Both the position numbers and the translations under genes were made by a program. A stretch of DNA of 49,148 nt from Planctomycetota bacterium (GTDB taxonomy: Bacteria > Planctomycetota > Planctomycetia > Isosphaerales > Isosphaeraceae): contig JAJYWB010000044.1 in assembly GCA_021791715.1 (NCBI GenBank), forward strand, positions 1-49,148, given 5' to 3'. The notes under the pieces were generated by a model. The model was not told where the DNA came from and did no database searches. It saw only the letters and a list, made by a program, of their open reading frames with translations. Shown here in pieces: positions 36,458-44,973 of the stretch. How positions within the stretch are numbered: the first letter of the stretch is position 1; the number at the start of each line of letters is the position of its first letter.

Positions 36458-36778
36458 ATGTATGCGATTTTTGAGGATGGAAGCCATCAATTTCGGGTTC
36501 AAGAGGGGGATCGGGTGACGCTCGATCGCCGCGACGGCGCCGCGGGGGATCTCGTCGAGTTCGACAAGGTCTTTTTGATCGCGGGACGAGACGGCGAGCC
36601 GCTGATCGGCGCTCCGACGATCGAGGGGGCCAAGGTCACCGCGCGTATCGAACGGCAGTTTCGCGGCAAAAAAATTATCATTCAGAAGTTTCGAAGGCGC
36701 AAGAACGTGCGACGTCGCCGGGGACACAGGCAATATCACACCGCGGTCAAAATCGAAAGCGTAGTCGTCCCCGTTTGA
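36458..36778 (+). CDS. rplU: 50S ribosomal protein L21
   Basis: A 106-residue protein matching L21 over its length: MYAIFEDGSHQFRVQEGDRV at the start, FDKVFLIAG in the middle, and KKIIIQKFRRRKNVRRRRGHRQ near the end, the basic segment that binds 23S rRNA. A GTG six bases earlier is possible, but MYAI is the family start and GGGAG lies at normal spacing before the ATG at 36458. In most bacteria rpmA (L27) follows directly; here the next gene is on the opposite strand and rpmA is absent from the window. Confidence 0.96.
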   Translation: MYAIFEDGSHQFRVQEGDRVTLDRRDGAAGDLVEFDKVFLIAGRDGEPLIGAPTIEGAKVTARIERQFRGKKIIIQKFRRRKNVRRRRGHRQYHTAVKIESVVVPV

Positions 36779-36783
36779 ACGGG

Positions 36784-36822
36784 ATCGAGCTCGATCGTAA
36801 GCTTTTCGAGATCGGGCTCGAT
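36784..36822. terminator. Probable bidirectional terminator between rplU and prmC
   Basis: ATCGAGCTCGATC (36784-36796) pairs with GATCGGGCTCGAT (36810-36822), 13 bp with one G-U pair. It is 6 bp past the rplU stop and 65 bp past the prmC stop. It is followed on the plus strand by TATGATTTC, not a true T-tract. Confidence 0.6.
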
Positions 36823-36887
36823 TATGATTTCAAAACAACCTCGCACGAGCATTTAATTGATTCGACATGCGACCGACGGATTTGTTT

Positions 36888-37856
36888 TTACTTCCGTCGG
36901 GTCGCTCGGATCACGCGCGGCCTTCCCGCGTGATCATGGATCGTGGGGGCGAGTTCGTATTCGCCGAAACGGTCGAAGAGCCTGCGCACGGGCTCATTTT
37001 GGCTCGAACCGATTTCGAGGATGAGCCGACCTCTCGGTTTCAATAACGGTCGCGCCGAGTCGATCAACGGCTCAATCACACGGAGGCCGTCGGGACCGCC
37101 GTCGAGCGCGATCAACGGCTCGAAATCGCGAACGCCCCGGTCGAGCGACTCAAGCTCACTCGTGGTGATATAAGGTGGATTGGAAATGATTGCGTCGAAC
37201 GGTTCGTCGTTCGCGACGGGTTCGAGCAGGTTTCCTTGGCGAAACGTTACGCGATCGGCGAGCTTGAGCGCCTCGGCGTTGCGCGCGGCGATTAAGAGCG
37301 CTTCTCGGCTGATATCGATCGCGGTGAATGCGACGTTCGGATGTCGGCTCGCGCAAGCGAGGGCGAGGCAGCCCGAGCCGGCGCCGACATCGACGGCGCG
37401 GGGATCGGCGACGTCTTTCATCAGTTCAAGAAATTCGAGAACGACGAATTCCGAATCGGCGCGAGGGATTAAAACCGCGGGAGTAACGGTAAAGGCGAGC
37501 GCGTAGAACTCTTTGCGGCCGACGAGATAAGCGACGGGAGCGCCTTCGGCCCTGCGGCGGACGAGGTCGCGGAACGCGCTCCGGTCGGTTTCGCCGATCG
37601 CTTCCTCGTAATGCGTGTAAAGCTTAACCCTGGGCCATTTGAGCGCGTGAGCGAGGAGAACTTCGGCGTCGAGCCTGGGGCTATCCGAGCCTTTTTTCTT
37701 GAGGAAATCCGACGTCCAACCGAGGAGGCGGCCGATCGTCCAACGATCGGGATCGGTGTTCACTTGGGGCGCGGCGGCTACGTCGCCGGGGGGCGTGGGG
37801 GATCGATCGATTGTCGAGCCCGCTTTGGCGGCCGATCCTGTGGAGTTATGGGGCAT
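36888..37856 (-). CDS. prmC: Release-factor N5-glutamine methyltransferase PrmC
   Basis: A 322-residue SAM-dependent enzyme that methylates the glutamine of the GGQ motif in release factors, raising termination efficiency. The SAM-binding motif DVGAGSGCLA is at 156-165 and the substrate-glutamine motif NPPY at 226-229; the N-terminal helical domain includes SPRLDAEVLLAHAL and the GRKEFY segment. About 35 residues at the N-terminus are poorly conserved-looking and may not all be translated. It follows prfA by 33 bp on the same strand, so enzyme and substrate are made from one transcript. Confidence 0.95.
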   Translation of the reverse strand: MPHNSTGSAAKAGSTIDRSPTPPGDVAAAPQVNTDPDRWTIGRLLGWTSDFLKKKGSDSPRLDAEVLLAHALKWPRVKLYTHYEEAIGETDRSAFRDLVRRRAEGAPVAYLVGRKEFYALAFTVTPAVLIPRADSEFVVLEFLELMKDVADPRAVDVGAGSGCLALACASRHPNVAFTAIDISREALLIAARNAEALKLADRVTFRQGNLLEPVANDEPFDAIISNPPYITTSELESLDRGVRDFEPLIALDGGPDGLRVIEPLIDSARPLLKPRGRLILEIGSSQNEPVRRLFDRFGEYELAPTIHDHAGRPRVIRATRRK

Positions 37857-37889
37857 CGAGTCTCTCGCGCCGAACGGCTTGGGATTGCG

Positions 37890-38957
37890 TTACAGATCGC
37901 CGAGTTGCTCGCGTCGATCGTGATCGATCAGCGCCGAGGTCAACTCGTCGAGCTCTCCCAGCATGATGCGGTCCAGACAGTAAAGCGACAAGTTGATTCG
38001 GTGATCGGTCATGCGGTTTTGCGGAAAATTGTAGGTTCGGATCCGTTGCGAGCGATCCCCCGAGCCGATCAAAGAACGCCGTTGCGTATCGCGTTGTTCC
38101 CGGTTTTGCTCGCGGATTTGATCGTAAAGCCTGCCGCGAAGGATGCGCATCGCCTTCGTTTTATTTTTGTGTTGGCTCCGTTCGTCGCGGCAATTGATCA
38201 CCAGTCCTGAAGGTAGATGCGTGATCCGCACGCCGCTTTCGGTTTTGTTTTGATGCTGGCCCCCGGGCCCTCCCGAACGCATCACGTCGATTTGCAGATC
38301 CTCGGGGCGAATTTGGATCTCGACCTCTTCGGGCTCGGGTAAAACGGCGACCGTGGCCGCCGATGTGTGGATGCGACCTTGGGTTTCGGTCGTGGGGACG
38401 CGCTGAACGCGATGTCCGCCGCTCTCAAACTGCAAGCGTCGAAACGCTCCCTCGCCCGAGATGCCGAACGACGCCTCGCGAAAGCCGCCGAGCTCGGTCG
38501 GCGCGATTTCAAGCGTTTCAAACTTCCAACCCGAGCGGTCGGCGTAGCGTTGGTACATATTGAAAAGATCACGTGCGAATAACGCGGCTTCGTCTCCGCC
38601 GGTTCCGGCTCGAATTTCGACGATCAGAGCGGCGTGATCGGCGCCTGCTTGACGATCGTAAAGGACGTCGCGAAGCGATTCTCCGATGCGAGTCTGTTCG
38701 GCTTTGAGCGCGGCGATCTCGGCCTCGGCGTATTCGCGCATCGAAGAGTCGGACTCGGCGGCGAGGAGCTGCTCGGCCTCGGCGATTTTACGGCCAAGAT
38801 CAAGGTATTTGCCGTAGGGAATCGCGAGTTTGGCGAGCGATCCGCGCTCTTTGGCGAGCGCCGCGTACCGCGCGGGATCGACCGCGATCGACGGATCCTC
38901 GAGCGCGGTTTCGAGCTCGCCGAAGCGGCGGTAATCGGACTGAAGTCGCTCAAACAC
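37890..38957 (-). CDS. prfA: Peptide chain release factor 1
   Basis: A 355-residue class I release factor that reads UAA and UAG and triggers peptide release. The GGQ catalytic motif is at 232-234 ([19 protein letters not shown]), and the P-x-T stop-codon motif of RF1 is PTT at 188-190, in [19 protein letters not shown]. The length is normal. The start is GTG at 38957, giving [16 protein letters not shown]. It is the middle gene of rpmE-prfA-prmC; rpmE ends 110 bp upstream. Confidence 0.97.
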   Translation of the reverse strand: MFERLQSDYRRFGELETALEDPSIAVDPARYAALAKERGSLAKLAIPYGKYLDLGRKIAEAEQLLAAESDSSMREYAEAEIAALKAEQTRIGESLRDVLYDRQAGADHAALIVEIRAGTGGDEAALFARDLFNMYQRYADRSGWKFETLEIAPTELGGFREASFGISGEGAFRRLQFESGGHRVQRVPTTETQGRIHTSAATVAVLPEPEEVEIQIRPEDLQIDVMRSGGPGGQHQNKTESGVRITHLPSGLVINCRDERSQHKNKTKAMRILRGRLYDQIREQNREQRDTQRRSLIGSGDRSQRIRTYNFPQNRMTDHRINLSLYCLDRIMLGELDELTSALIDHDRREQLGDL

Positions 38958-39067
38958 GGGATCACTTTATGTCGAGATCGGCTCAATCGAACAAGAAGAA
39001 AAAGCGCAAATCGAGCGCCGCGGCGGCGGTCGCGAACGCGGTGGAACGACGCCGCGGCGCGGATCGA

Positions 39068-39313
39068 TTAAACCGCGGCGGGCTCTTTCTCTTTGGTTTT
39101 CTTGGTCTTGCCGTAAGTCCCCTGGAATTTGCGGTTGAATTTATCGACCCGACCCGCGGCGTCGACGAATTTCACCGACCCGGTGTAAAACGGGTGACAC
39201 TTCGAGCAAACTTCCACGGCGATCTTGGGCTTGGTGGCGCGCGTGTTGAACGTGTTGCCGCAACCGCACGTCACGACGCATTCCACGTACTTGGGATGAA
39301 TTCCGTCTTTCAT
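39068..39313 (-). CDS. rpmE: 50S ribosomal protein L31
   Basis: An 81-residue protein, [20 protein letters not shown] at the start, with the zinc-binding cysteines C16, C18, C36 and C39 (the zinc-containing type) and the [22 protein letters not shown] end. A longer frame reaches 39382, but the family start is MKxGIHP, so I use ATG 39313. A basic, Lys/Glu-rich tail extends beyond the usual end by about ten residues. First gene of the rpmE-prfA-prmC operon. Confidence 0.96.
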   Translation of the reverse strand: MKDGIHPKYVECVVTCGCGNTFNTRATKPKIAVEVCSKCHPFYTGSVKFVDAAGRVDKFNRKFQGTYGKTKKTKEKEPAAV

Positions 39314-39391
39314 GGTTTTATGTTCTTTCGTCGCACTGTTCCACGCCGGTGTGGCGATCGGCCGAGCGGCGTGGTAAACCAATTCGGTTGA

Positions 39392-39420
39392 TTGATCGCG
39401 TTAGAGTTAGGGATTATAGC
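39392..39420 (+). promoter_or_regulatory. Candidate sigma70-type promoter before the SDR gene
   Basis: TTGATC (39392-39397) and TATAGC (39415-39420) with a 17 bp spacer match four of six bases in each box. The position, 56 bp before the ATG at 39476, is plausible. Based on consensus similarity only. Confidence 0.35.
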
Positions 39421-39475
39421 GAGCGGCTCGAAAAAGTCCAAGAGCGGCGATTCAAAGGAACACGAGTTTACAAGC

Positions 39476-40501
39476 ATGGCGAACCCCAAAACGATTTTCA
39501 TCACCGGAGCGACGGGACTCGTCGGCAGCCACGTCGTCGAGGAAGCGTTAGCCCGGGGGCATCAAGTCCGCGCGCTCGTTCGAGCCTCGAGCGATACCGC
39601 CTGGCTTGATCGCCAATGCGTCGAAAAGGTCGAAGGCGATCTCGCCGATATCGAGGCGCTCAAAAAGGGGGTCGAAGGCGTCGACTGGGTGATCAATTGC
39701 GCCGCGAAAGTGGGAGATTGGGGTAAGCTTGAGGATTTCCGCAAGCTCAACGTCGAGGCCTTCGGCAAGCTGCTCGAAGTCGCGTGCGAAGCCAAGGTGG
39801 AGCGATTCGTCCACGTGAGTTCGCTGGGAGTTTACGAGGGGCGCGATCATTTCGGTACCGACGAGACGACGCCCCCCGCTGCGAACGCTCTCGACGGTTA
39901 TACGCGATCGAAGGTCGAGGCCGAGGCGCTCGCTCTCAAATTTCGCACCGAACGCGGACTTCCCGTCTCGATCGTACGCCCCGGTTTCATCTACGGCCCG
40001 CGCGATCGCACCGTACTACCCAAGTTGATCCACGCTCTCAGAATCGGCACGATGACCTATTTCGGATCGGGCGATCAGTCGCTCAATTGCGTTTATGTAA
40101 AAAACCTTGTGCAAGCGATTTTTCTCGCCGCCGAGGTTCCAGGGGCGATCGGCGAGGTATTCAACGTCACCGACGGCGGACGCGTGAGTAAGCGCGATTT
40201 CATCTCCGCAGTCGCCGAGGAGATCGGCGTCAAACCGCCGACGCGATCGATTCCACTTTGGCTCGCCTGGACGCTCGCGGTCGTCATGGAGCGGGTCGCG
40301 ACGCTCCGCGGGTCGACCGTCCCTCCGCTCGTCAATAAGGCCAGATACAAGTTCCTGGGACTCAATCTGGATTACTCGATCGAAAAGGCGCGGCGAGTTT
40401 TGGGTTACGAACCCGCGGTTTCAACCCGCGACGCGATCCGAATCACCCTCGCCGAACTCAAATCGGCCGAGCGCGAGCCCGCCCGCGCCGGCACGGCGTG
40501 A
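39476..40501 (+). CDS. NAD-dependent epimerase/dehydratase-type SDR protein
   Basis: A 341-residue extended short-chain dehydrogenase. The nucleotide-binding motif GATGLVGSH starts at residue 11, the active-site S115/S116 is in FVHVSSLGVYEG, and Y142 and K146 lie in GYTRSK. The middle segment SIVRPGFIYGPRD and a hydrophobic patch near 255-272 (IPLWLAWTLAVVMERVATL) resemble the 3-beta-hydroxysteroid dehydrogenase/isomerase-like subgroup and sugar-nucleotide epimerases; the substrate cannot be decided. The frame is open from 39392, but ATG 39476 immediately precedes the Rossmann strand. It is divergent from rpmE and 155 bp before the DJ-1/PfpI gene. Confidence 0.92.
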   Translation: MANPKTIFITGATGLVGSHVVEEALARGHQVRALVRASSDTAWLDRQCVEKVEGDLADIEALKKGVEGVDWVINCAAKVGDWGKLEDFRKLNVEAFGKLLEVACEAKVERFVHVSSLGVYEGRDHFGTDETTPPAANALDGYTRSKVEAEALALKFRTERGLPVSIVRPGFIYGPRDRTVLPKLIHALRIGTMTYFGSGDQSLNCVYVKNLVQAIFLAAEVPGAIGEVFNVTDGGRVSKRDFISAVAEEIGVKPPTRSIPLWLAWTLAVVMERVATLRGSTVPPLVNKARYKFLGLNLDYSIEKARRVLGYEPAVSTRDAIRITLAELKSAEREPARAGTA

Positions 40502-40656
40502 TCAGTGAAGGCGAAGGTCGAGGTTCGTTTATGATCAAAATGCTTTTGTATATCGTCGATTGACGCAAAATTGTATTAACAGTTCAATGCGTGATCAAGC
40601 CGCACGGCGAAATCGACGGTCGCCGAAGTTTTCTCTCAATATCAGGAGCAAGATCG

Positions 40657-41193
40657 ATGTCGGACGAATTCAAGGGCTTCCGGATCGCGGTTCTGGTCGA
40701 GAAATTCTACGAGGATCTCGAGCTCTGGTATCCGGTTTACCGGTTGCGCGAGGCGGGTTGCTCGGTGCGGATCGTCGGCCCCAAGGCGGGCGAGGTTTAC
40801 GCCTCGAAGCACGGGTATCCCGCCAGGGCCGAGGTTTCGGCCGGCGAGGTGAAGGCCGACGATTTCGACGCGATCATCATCCCTGGAGGTTATTCACCCG
40901 ATCATATGCGCAGGCATAAGTCGATGGTCGACCTCGTCGTCGAAGCGGCTCGGCAAGGGAAAGTGCTCGCGTCGATTTGCCACGGCCCGTGGATGCTTTG
41001 CTCGGCGAAATGCTTGAAGGGGCGGCGAGTCACGGGGTTTTACGCGATTCGAGACGATCTTGAAAACGCCGGAGCGATCTACGAAGACTCCGCTTGCGTG
41101 CGCGATCGGAACATCGTTACAAGCCGAACCCCCGACGACCTTCCCGATTTCATGAAAGGAATCTTCGCGGCTCTCGCTGAAATGAAGAAGTAA
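40657..41193 (+). CDS. DJ-1/PfpI family protein (glutamine-amidotransferase-like)
   Basis: A 178-residue protein of the DJ-1/PfpI superfamily. The nucleophile elbow is ASICHGPWML with C108-H109; the PGGYSPDHMR loop and N-terminal IAVLVEKFYEDLELWYPVYR, providing the acidic residue, are as in the PfpI/YhbO branch. Members act as peptidases, glyoxalases or protein/DNA deglycases under stress; which applies here cannot be told. AGGAG lies ten bases before ATG 40657, which decides against the longer frame from 40591. The following 256 bp to the next gene hold nothing I recognise. Confidence 0.93.
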   Translation: MSDEFKGFRIAVLVEKFYEDLELWYPVYRLREAGCSVRIVGPKAGEVYASKHGYPARAEVSAGEVKADDFDAIIIPGGYSPDHMRRHKSMVDLVVEAARQGKVLASICHGPWMLCSAKCLKGRRVTGFYAIRDDLENAGAIYEDSACVRDRNIVTSRTPDDLPDFMKGIFAALAEMKK

Positions 41194-41449
41194 GTATTTG
41201 TTTGTTGCAGGATTGATTCCGCTTGATCCGGTCGACGCGTAACGGTTACTCACGAATCGATCGATATCGAGCACGTTCGGGCTACGAATCGAGGGCGAAC
41301 CGAAACGGCGCCGCGCGTGTCGAGCGAGCGTCGCTTGTCGATCGTGCGCGTTCTTGCTAATTTAACGGGCGCATGGTAAGTCGATCCAAACGAAAGAACG
41401 GAATGTCCCGTCCCGAATCAGGATCTTTTCACCACCAGGGGAGGCGACC

Positions 41450-41737
41450 ATGCGTTTACGACACTTTGAGTACGTGCCGAAATGTTCCGTGGCGGGGTGC
41501 GATCATCCCGCGGCCTATAAAATCGCCGCGCCGTGGAGCGACGGCTCGGCACGTGAACTGAAAAATTACGGCGTCTGCTGTGTCGAACACCGCGATCATG
41601 AACTCGCGGCGGCTCGCAAGCGGCGCGAGGGTTTGCGTCTCGCCGAGGGTGAGACGGTCGGTCCCGTCGGTCTCTATAAGCTGACCCCGGGTTCGCTCGA
41701 TTCTCAGCTCGCCAAGGTCGGCGAGGGAAAATCGTAA
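41450..41737 (+). CDS. Small Cys/His-containing protein, unknown function
   Basis: A 95-residue protein with a strong ribosome site (GGGGAGG before ATG 41450). The first half has C12, C17, C43, C44 with nearby histidines (VPKCSVAGCDHPAAYKIAAP and GVCCVEHRDH), a possible zinc-binding treble-clef-like arrangement. The second half is charged and helical, with AAARKRREGLRLAEGE. I recognise no family. No signal peptide, so probably cytoplasmic. It lies 117 bp upstream of the heparinase-like gene, on the same strand. Confidence 0.8.
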   Translation: MRLRHFEYVPKCSVAGCDHPAAYKIAAPWSDGSARELKNYGVCCVEHRDHELAAARKRREGLRLAEGETVGPVGLYKLTPGSLDSQLAKVGEGKS

Positions 41738-41854
41738 CGGTTGTTTCAATACGAGAACCGATCGAATCGGAATTTACAGTATTTCGGTTCGAGACGCAGT
41801 GAAAAGGGCGATCGCGATATCGACACCGGCGCGGAGGAACGCGCCCTGACCGGG

Positions 41855-44653
41855 ATGGAACCCGACCCGATGAAACCAACGAACCCGACGAACGAGCCGC
41901 GGCGGTTCGCCTTCCTCTCAAAGGGGCTTACGCGGTTCGTTCTTTGTGTCGCCTTGGCGCACATCTTTAACGGATCGGCTCGCGCCCACGTTCCCGCTCC
42001 GTTCGATCAATTCAATCTCCCCGACGCCTGGGAGGCTTCGTTCTGGTCGAATCCAGAAATCAAACCGCTGATCGCGCTCGAGCCCAAAAAGCTGGTCGAT
42101 CTCGTCCCCAAACAAGCGGGGTTTCGTTTTTGTCGGTGCCCGAATTGCGACGCGGGAGAGCTCGACGACGCCTGGACCTGGGCGCCGAGTAAGCCCGAAG
42201 TGATCAAATGCTCGCGTTGTCAATCGACTTTTCCCAACGACTCGATCCCCGCGAAGGTTTCGGGCGCCGTGCCCGAAGACGCGATCGAAGTATTGCCGCA
42301 TGTTTGGCATCATTATCCGTATCATGTCGTTGAACCCGAAAAACAATTATGCCCCGACGAGAGGATTTATCTCTCGGCGAAGCGGGACGACGCGGCGCGG
42401 ACTTTTTTGAGCAAGGCGGCGCTCTACGCCGCGACGCGGTTTCACGAACAGCCCGTCGAAAGTAAAGACGCGAGCCTGGCGCGATTCGTCGCTTCGATTT
42501 TGATCGGATTCGCCAAAGCTTATCCCGCTTACGCGATGCATTTCGATCAGCCGGGGAAGCCCAAACTGGTGGAGCGAGCCGATCTTCCCGGTCCGTATCG
42601 TCCGCATTATCAGACCGCGAAGTGGGAGCATCTGGGATCGCTCGAGGTTCCATTAAACCTGGTGATCGCGTACGCGCTCGTTCGCGACGAAGCCGCGTTC
42701 GACGAGGCCGCCAGAGCCCTTGGAGTCGACGACGCCAGGCGGTTGATTGAACGCGATCTGTTTTTGGCCTCGGCGAATTTGCAGCGACGTCAGCCCGAAT
42801 CGCTCGATGAACAGGATTTATACGCGTATCGCGGGCTCCTCGCGGTCGCGCGATTGCTCGGCAATCGATCACTTTTGAATGAAACCGAGGTGAAGATCGA
42901 GCGATTCACGCACCGCGGGTTTTATCACGATGGATTGTGGTATCGGACCGACGCCGCCTCTCAGGCTCGCGTGCTCAACCTGATCGACGGTTGGATCGGC
43001 CGGCTCCTGTTGGCCGAGGCTCGCGATCCGACCGAAGGCGCCGCTCCGATGCTCCATCTGGCTCGATCGGCGAGTTCAAGCCTGCTGTCGGATTCGAAAT
43101 TCGCCGAAATTCAGCGAGCCGCATGGCCCGCGGCGACAATCCCAAGCCCTCCGCCCCGTCCCATGTTGCTTGGAGGAAGCGGGTTGGCGCGGATGACGGT
43201 CGGTCAAGCGGACGACTCGCTCGACGTCGAGTTGCGCGGATTCGGCGGAATCGCGTCCAATCGCCTGGCGCTTCGCGTCAAAGTCGGCGGAAATCCCGTG
43301 CTCACCGACCTCGACGACGATCCCCCTCGACAAGACGGCTGGAACCTCACCACCGCGAGCCATAACGCCGTCACGATCGACGGTCTAAATCAACGTGAAA
43401 GCATTACCCGATATCACGCCCCCGCCGCGGGCTCGGACATCGTCTTCCACGCCGCCGATCACGATTTTCAGGTCGCCTCGTTCGACGATAAGCACGCTTA
43501 CGAACAATCCGCCGAGCGGTATCGACACACCGTGATCGTCTCCTCCGGCGCCAAAACACGCTACGCCGTAAGCGTGTTCGAGGTTAAAGGAGGACTTGAA
43601 CACGACCAGATTTTTCATGGACCCGTGAATGAAAATAACGATACATGGAAATCACTTGTTTCAACTCGCCGCGTCGCCGAATCGCTCGCGCCTCCTCAGG
43701 TTCGATTCCTGCCGACTTCGATCGCCGACGACGGACGCTGGTTCGTGCAGGCGATGGGCTGGTTTTCACGGATCGAACGGGGCGAGCTGGACCGACCAGC
43801 GACGTTCCGACTCGAACGAAAGCACGGTCCCGGAGTCGTTTTGCATCTGCTCGAATCGGTTCCGATGTCGGTTTACACCGCGGTTTCGCCGGGAACGGTC
43901 GATCCGTCGTCGAAGCCCGTCGCGGATTCAACCCGACCAGGGCTGATTCTCCGCAGAAGGTCCCCCGACGGGTCTTCGTTACGGACGATCTTCACGACGT
44001 TGATCGAGCCGAAAGCGAGCGGGATCGAGCCGTTACGCCGTGTGGGGCTGGTTCCATCGGGGCCCGACGTCGTCGTGTTGTGGATCGATTCGATCGACGG
44101 ACCCGAGTATCTCGTCGTGAATCTCACGCCTGGTAAGCCCGTTTCGGCTCGACTGATGAACGAACTCGATTGCTCGACCGACGGCGTCGCACTACGGCTC
44201 GGCCCTCATGTGATGAAGCTCGCGGGGGGAACATTCGCCCAAATGGGATCGATGCGCATGGAACAAATCGCTCCCTCGGGTTTGATCGTCGCCTCGACGC
44301 GCGAGCCGACCGAGAACGAGCACGGCTGGTTCGAAAGCGACCATTGGATCGAGCAACCCGATCGTTACAAAGGTCGGACGCTTTTGATCACCCACAGCGA
44401 CGGTACGACAAAAGGCTGGACGATCACCCGCGTCGATAATCGACCCGAGGGAAGAGCACGTCTTTACGTCCATGAAGAGCCCGGATTCCTGATCGACGCC
44501 AAAACCGAGGAGGCCGTTTATTACCAGCTACCAAGAACGCGAATGCCGGGTCCGCATCGCTACCAAATCGCGCTGATCGGCGCGGCTTCGATCGCCGACG
44601 ATATCAAACCCGTTCAGGCGCAATCGGGATTGAGAAGACGTTTCAGACGGTAA
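41855..44653 (+). CDS. Heparinase II/III family protein with N-terminal zinc-ribbon-like motif
   Basis: A 932-residue exported protein, probably a polysaccharide lyase or relative acting on uronic-acid-containing glycans. Residues 1-44 are a signal (basic start, FVLCVALAHIFNGSARA). A four-cysteine module follows: CPNC at 95-98 and CSRC at 119-122. An alpha/alpha-toroid region covers ~150-430, with RFHEQPVESKDASLARFVAS and FYHDGLWYRTDAASQ. A heparinase II/III-like beta-sandwich starts near 455 with GSGLARMTVG and continues with TASHNAVTIDGLNQ. I assign the family from these features; catalytic residues are not assigned with confidence. Start: ATG 41855 or 41870; the frame is open from a TTG at 41741. 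Confidence 0.85.
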   Translation: MEPDPMKPTNPTNEPRRFAFLSKGLTRFVLCVALAHIFNGSARAHVPAPFDQFNLPDAWEASFWSNPEIKPLIALEPKKLVDLVPKQAGFRFCRCPNCDAGELDDAWTWAPSKPEVIKCSRCQSTFPNDSIPAKVSGAVPEDAIEVLPHVWHHYPYHVVEPEKQLCPDERIYLSAKRDDAARTFLSKAALYAATRFHEQPVESKDASLARFVASILIGFAKAYPAYAMHFDQPGKPKLVERADLPGPYRPHYQTAKWEHLGSLEVPLNLVIAYALVRDEAAFDEAARALGVDDARRLIERDLFLASANLQRRQPESLDEQDLYAYRGLLAVARLLGNRSLLNETEVKIERFTHRGFYHDGLWYRTDAASQARVLNLIDGWIGRLLLAEARDPTEGAAPMLHLARSASSSLLSDSKFAEIQRAAWPAATIPSPPPRPMLLGGSGLARMTVGQADDSLDVELRGFGGIASNRLALRVKVGGNPVLTDLDDDPPRQDGWNLTTASHNAVTIDGLNQRESITRYHAPAAGSDIVFHAADHDFQVASFDDKHAYEQSAERYRHTVIVSSGAKTRYAVSVFEVKGGLEHDQIFHGPVNENNDTWKSLVSTRRVAESLAPPQVRFLPTSIADDGRWFVQAMGWFSRIERGELDRPATFRLERKHGPGVVLHLLESVPMSVYTAVSPGTVDPSSKPVADSTRPGLILRRRSPDGSSLRTIFTTLIEPKASGIEPLRRVGLVPSGPDVVVLWIDSIDGPEYLVVNLTPGKPVSARLMNELDCSTDGVALRLGPHVMKLAGGTFAQMGSMRMEQIAPSGLIVASTREPTENEHGWFESDHWIEQPDRYKGRTLLITHSDGTTKGWTITRVDNRPEGRARLYVHEEPGFLIDAKTEEAVYYQLPRTRMPGPHRYQIALIGAASIADDIKPVQAQSGLRRRFRR

Positions 44654-44745
44654 AACAAGCCGAAATTGCTCAAAAAATCCGATCGGTCGTGTTTGCACGC
44701 AAGAAATCGTTGTTCGACTTGTTTGGAAATAATCTTGACCCCTTC

Positions 44746-44773
44746 TTGACAAAACCGTCGATTCGTTTACGAT
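44746..44773 (+). promoter_or_regulatory. Strong sigma70-type promoter
   Basis: TTGACA (44746-44751), a perfect -35 hexamer, and TACGAT (44768-44773) with a 16 bp spacer. It lies 93 bp past the heparinase stop and 200 bp before the metallophosphoesterase start; transcription would begin near 44780. Confidence 0.65.
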
Positions 44774-44779
44774 GTCTAT

Positions 44780-44893
44780 ATTGATCCTCATTATCCTGAG
44801 TTAACCGACCAGCGGTTAACTTCTGAAATCCGGCCTCTTCTCTGTTCCGGCCCCGTCGATTCGTGGCGACACGAGTCGGCGGGGTTTTATATT
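44780..44893 (+). ncRNA. Candidate small RNA or 5' leader, ~114 nt
   Basis: A compact unit from a consensus promoter to a strong terminator. Inside is a perfect 7 bp hairpin, TTAACCG with CGGTTAA around ACCAG (44801-44819), then a pyrimidine-rich stretch (CTCTTCTCTGTTCC), then the terminator stem. No open frame fits. It could be an independent small RNA, or a leader whose terminator controls the metallophosphoesterase gene 80 bp further on. I matched it to no known RNA family. Confidence 0.4.
44851..44893 (+). terminator. Strong intrinsic terminator
   Basis: CCCCGTCGATTCGTG (44851-44865) pairs with CACGAGTCGGCGGGG (44870-44884) over 15 bp with two G-U pairs and a GCGA tetraloop, followed by TTTTATATT. 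It lies 192 bp after the heparinase stop and upstream of the metallophosphoesterase gene. Confidence 0.85.
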
Positions 44894-44973
44894 GAGCGAT
44901 ACCTCCTCGCCGTTTGCGAAGGCTTTTTTCAGGCTTTTCTTAAGCGGCGGGCGATCCCGATAATCGAATCCAA

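Noticed and set aside
44780..44893. tRNA, 4.5S RNA or 6S RNA at the promoter-terminator unit
   Set aside because: No T-arm consensus, no cloverleaf, no SRP GGAA/AGCAG tetraloop region and too short for 6S RNA; left as an unassigned candidate.
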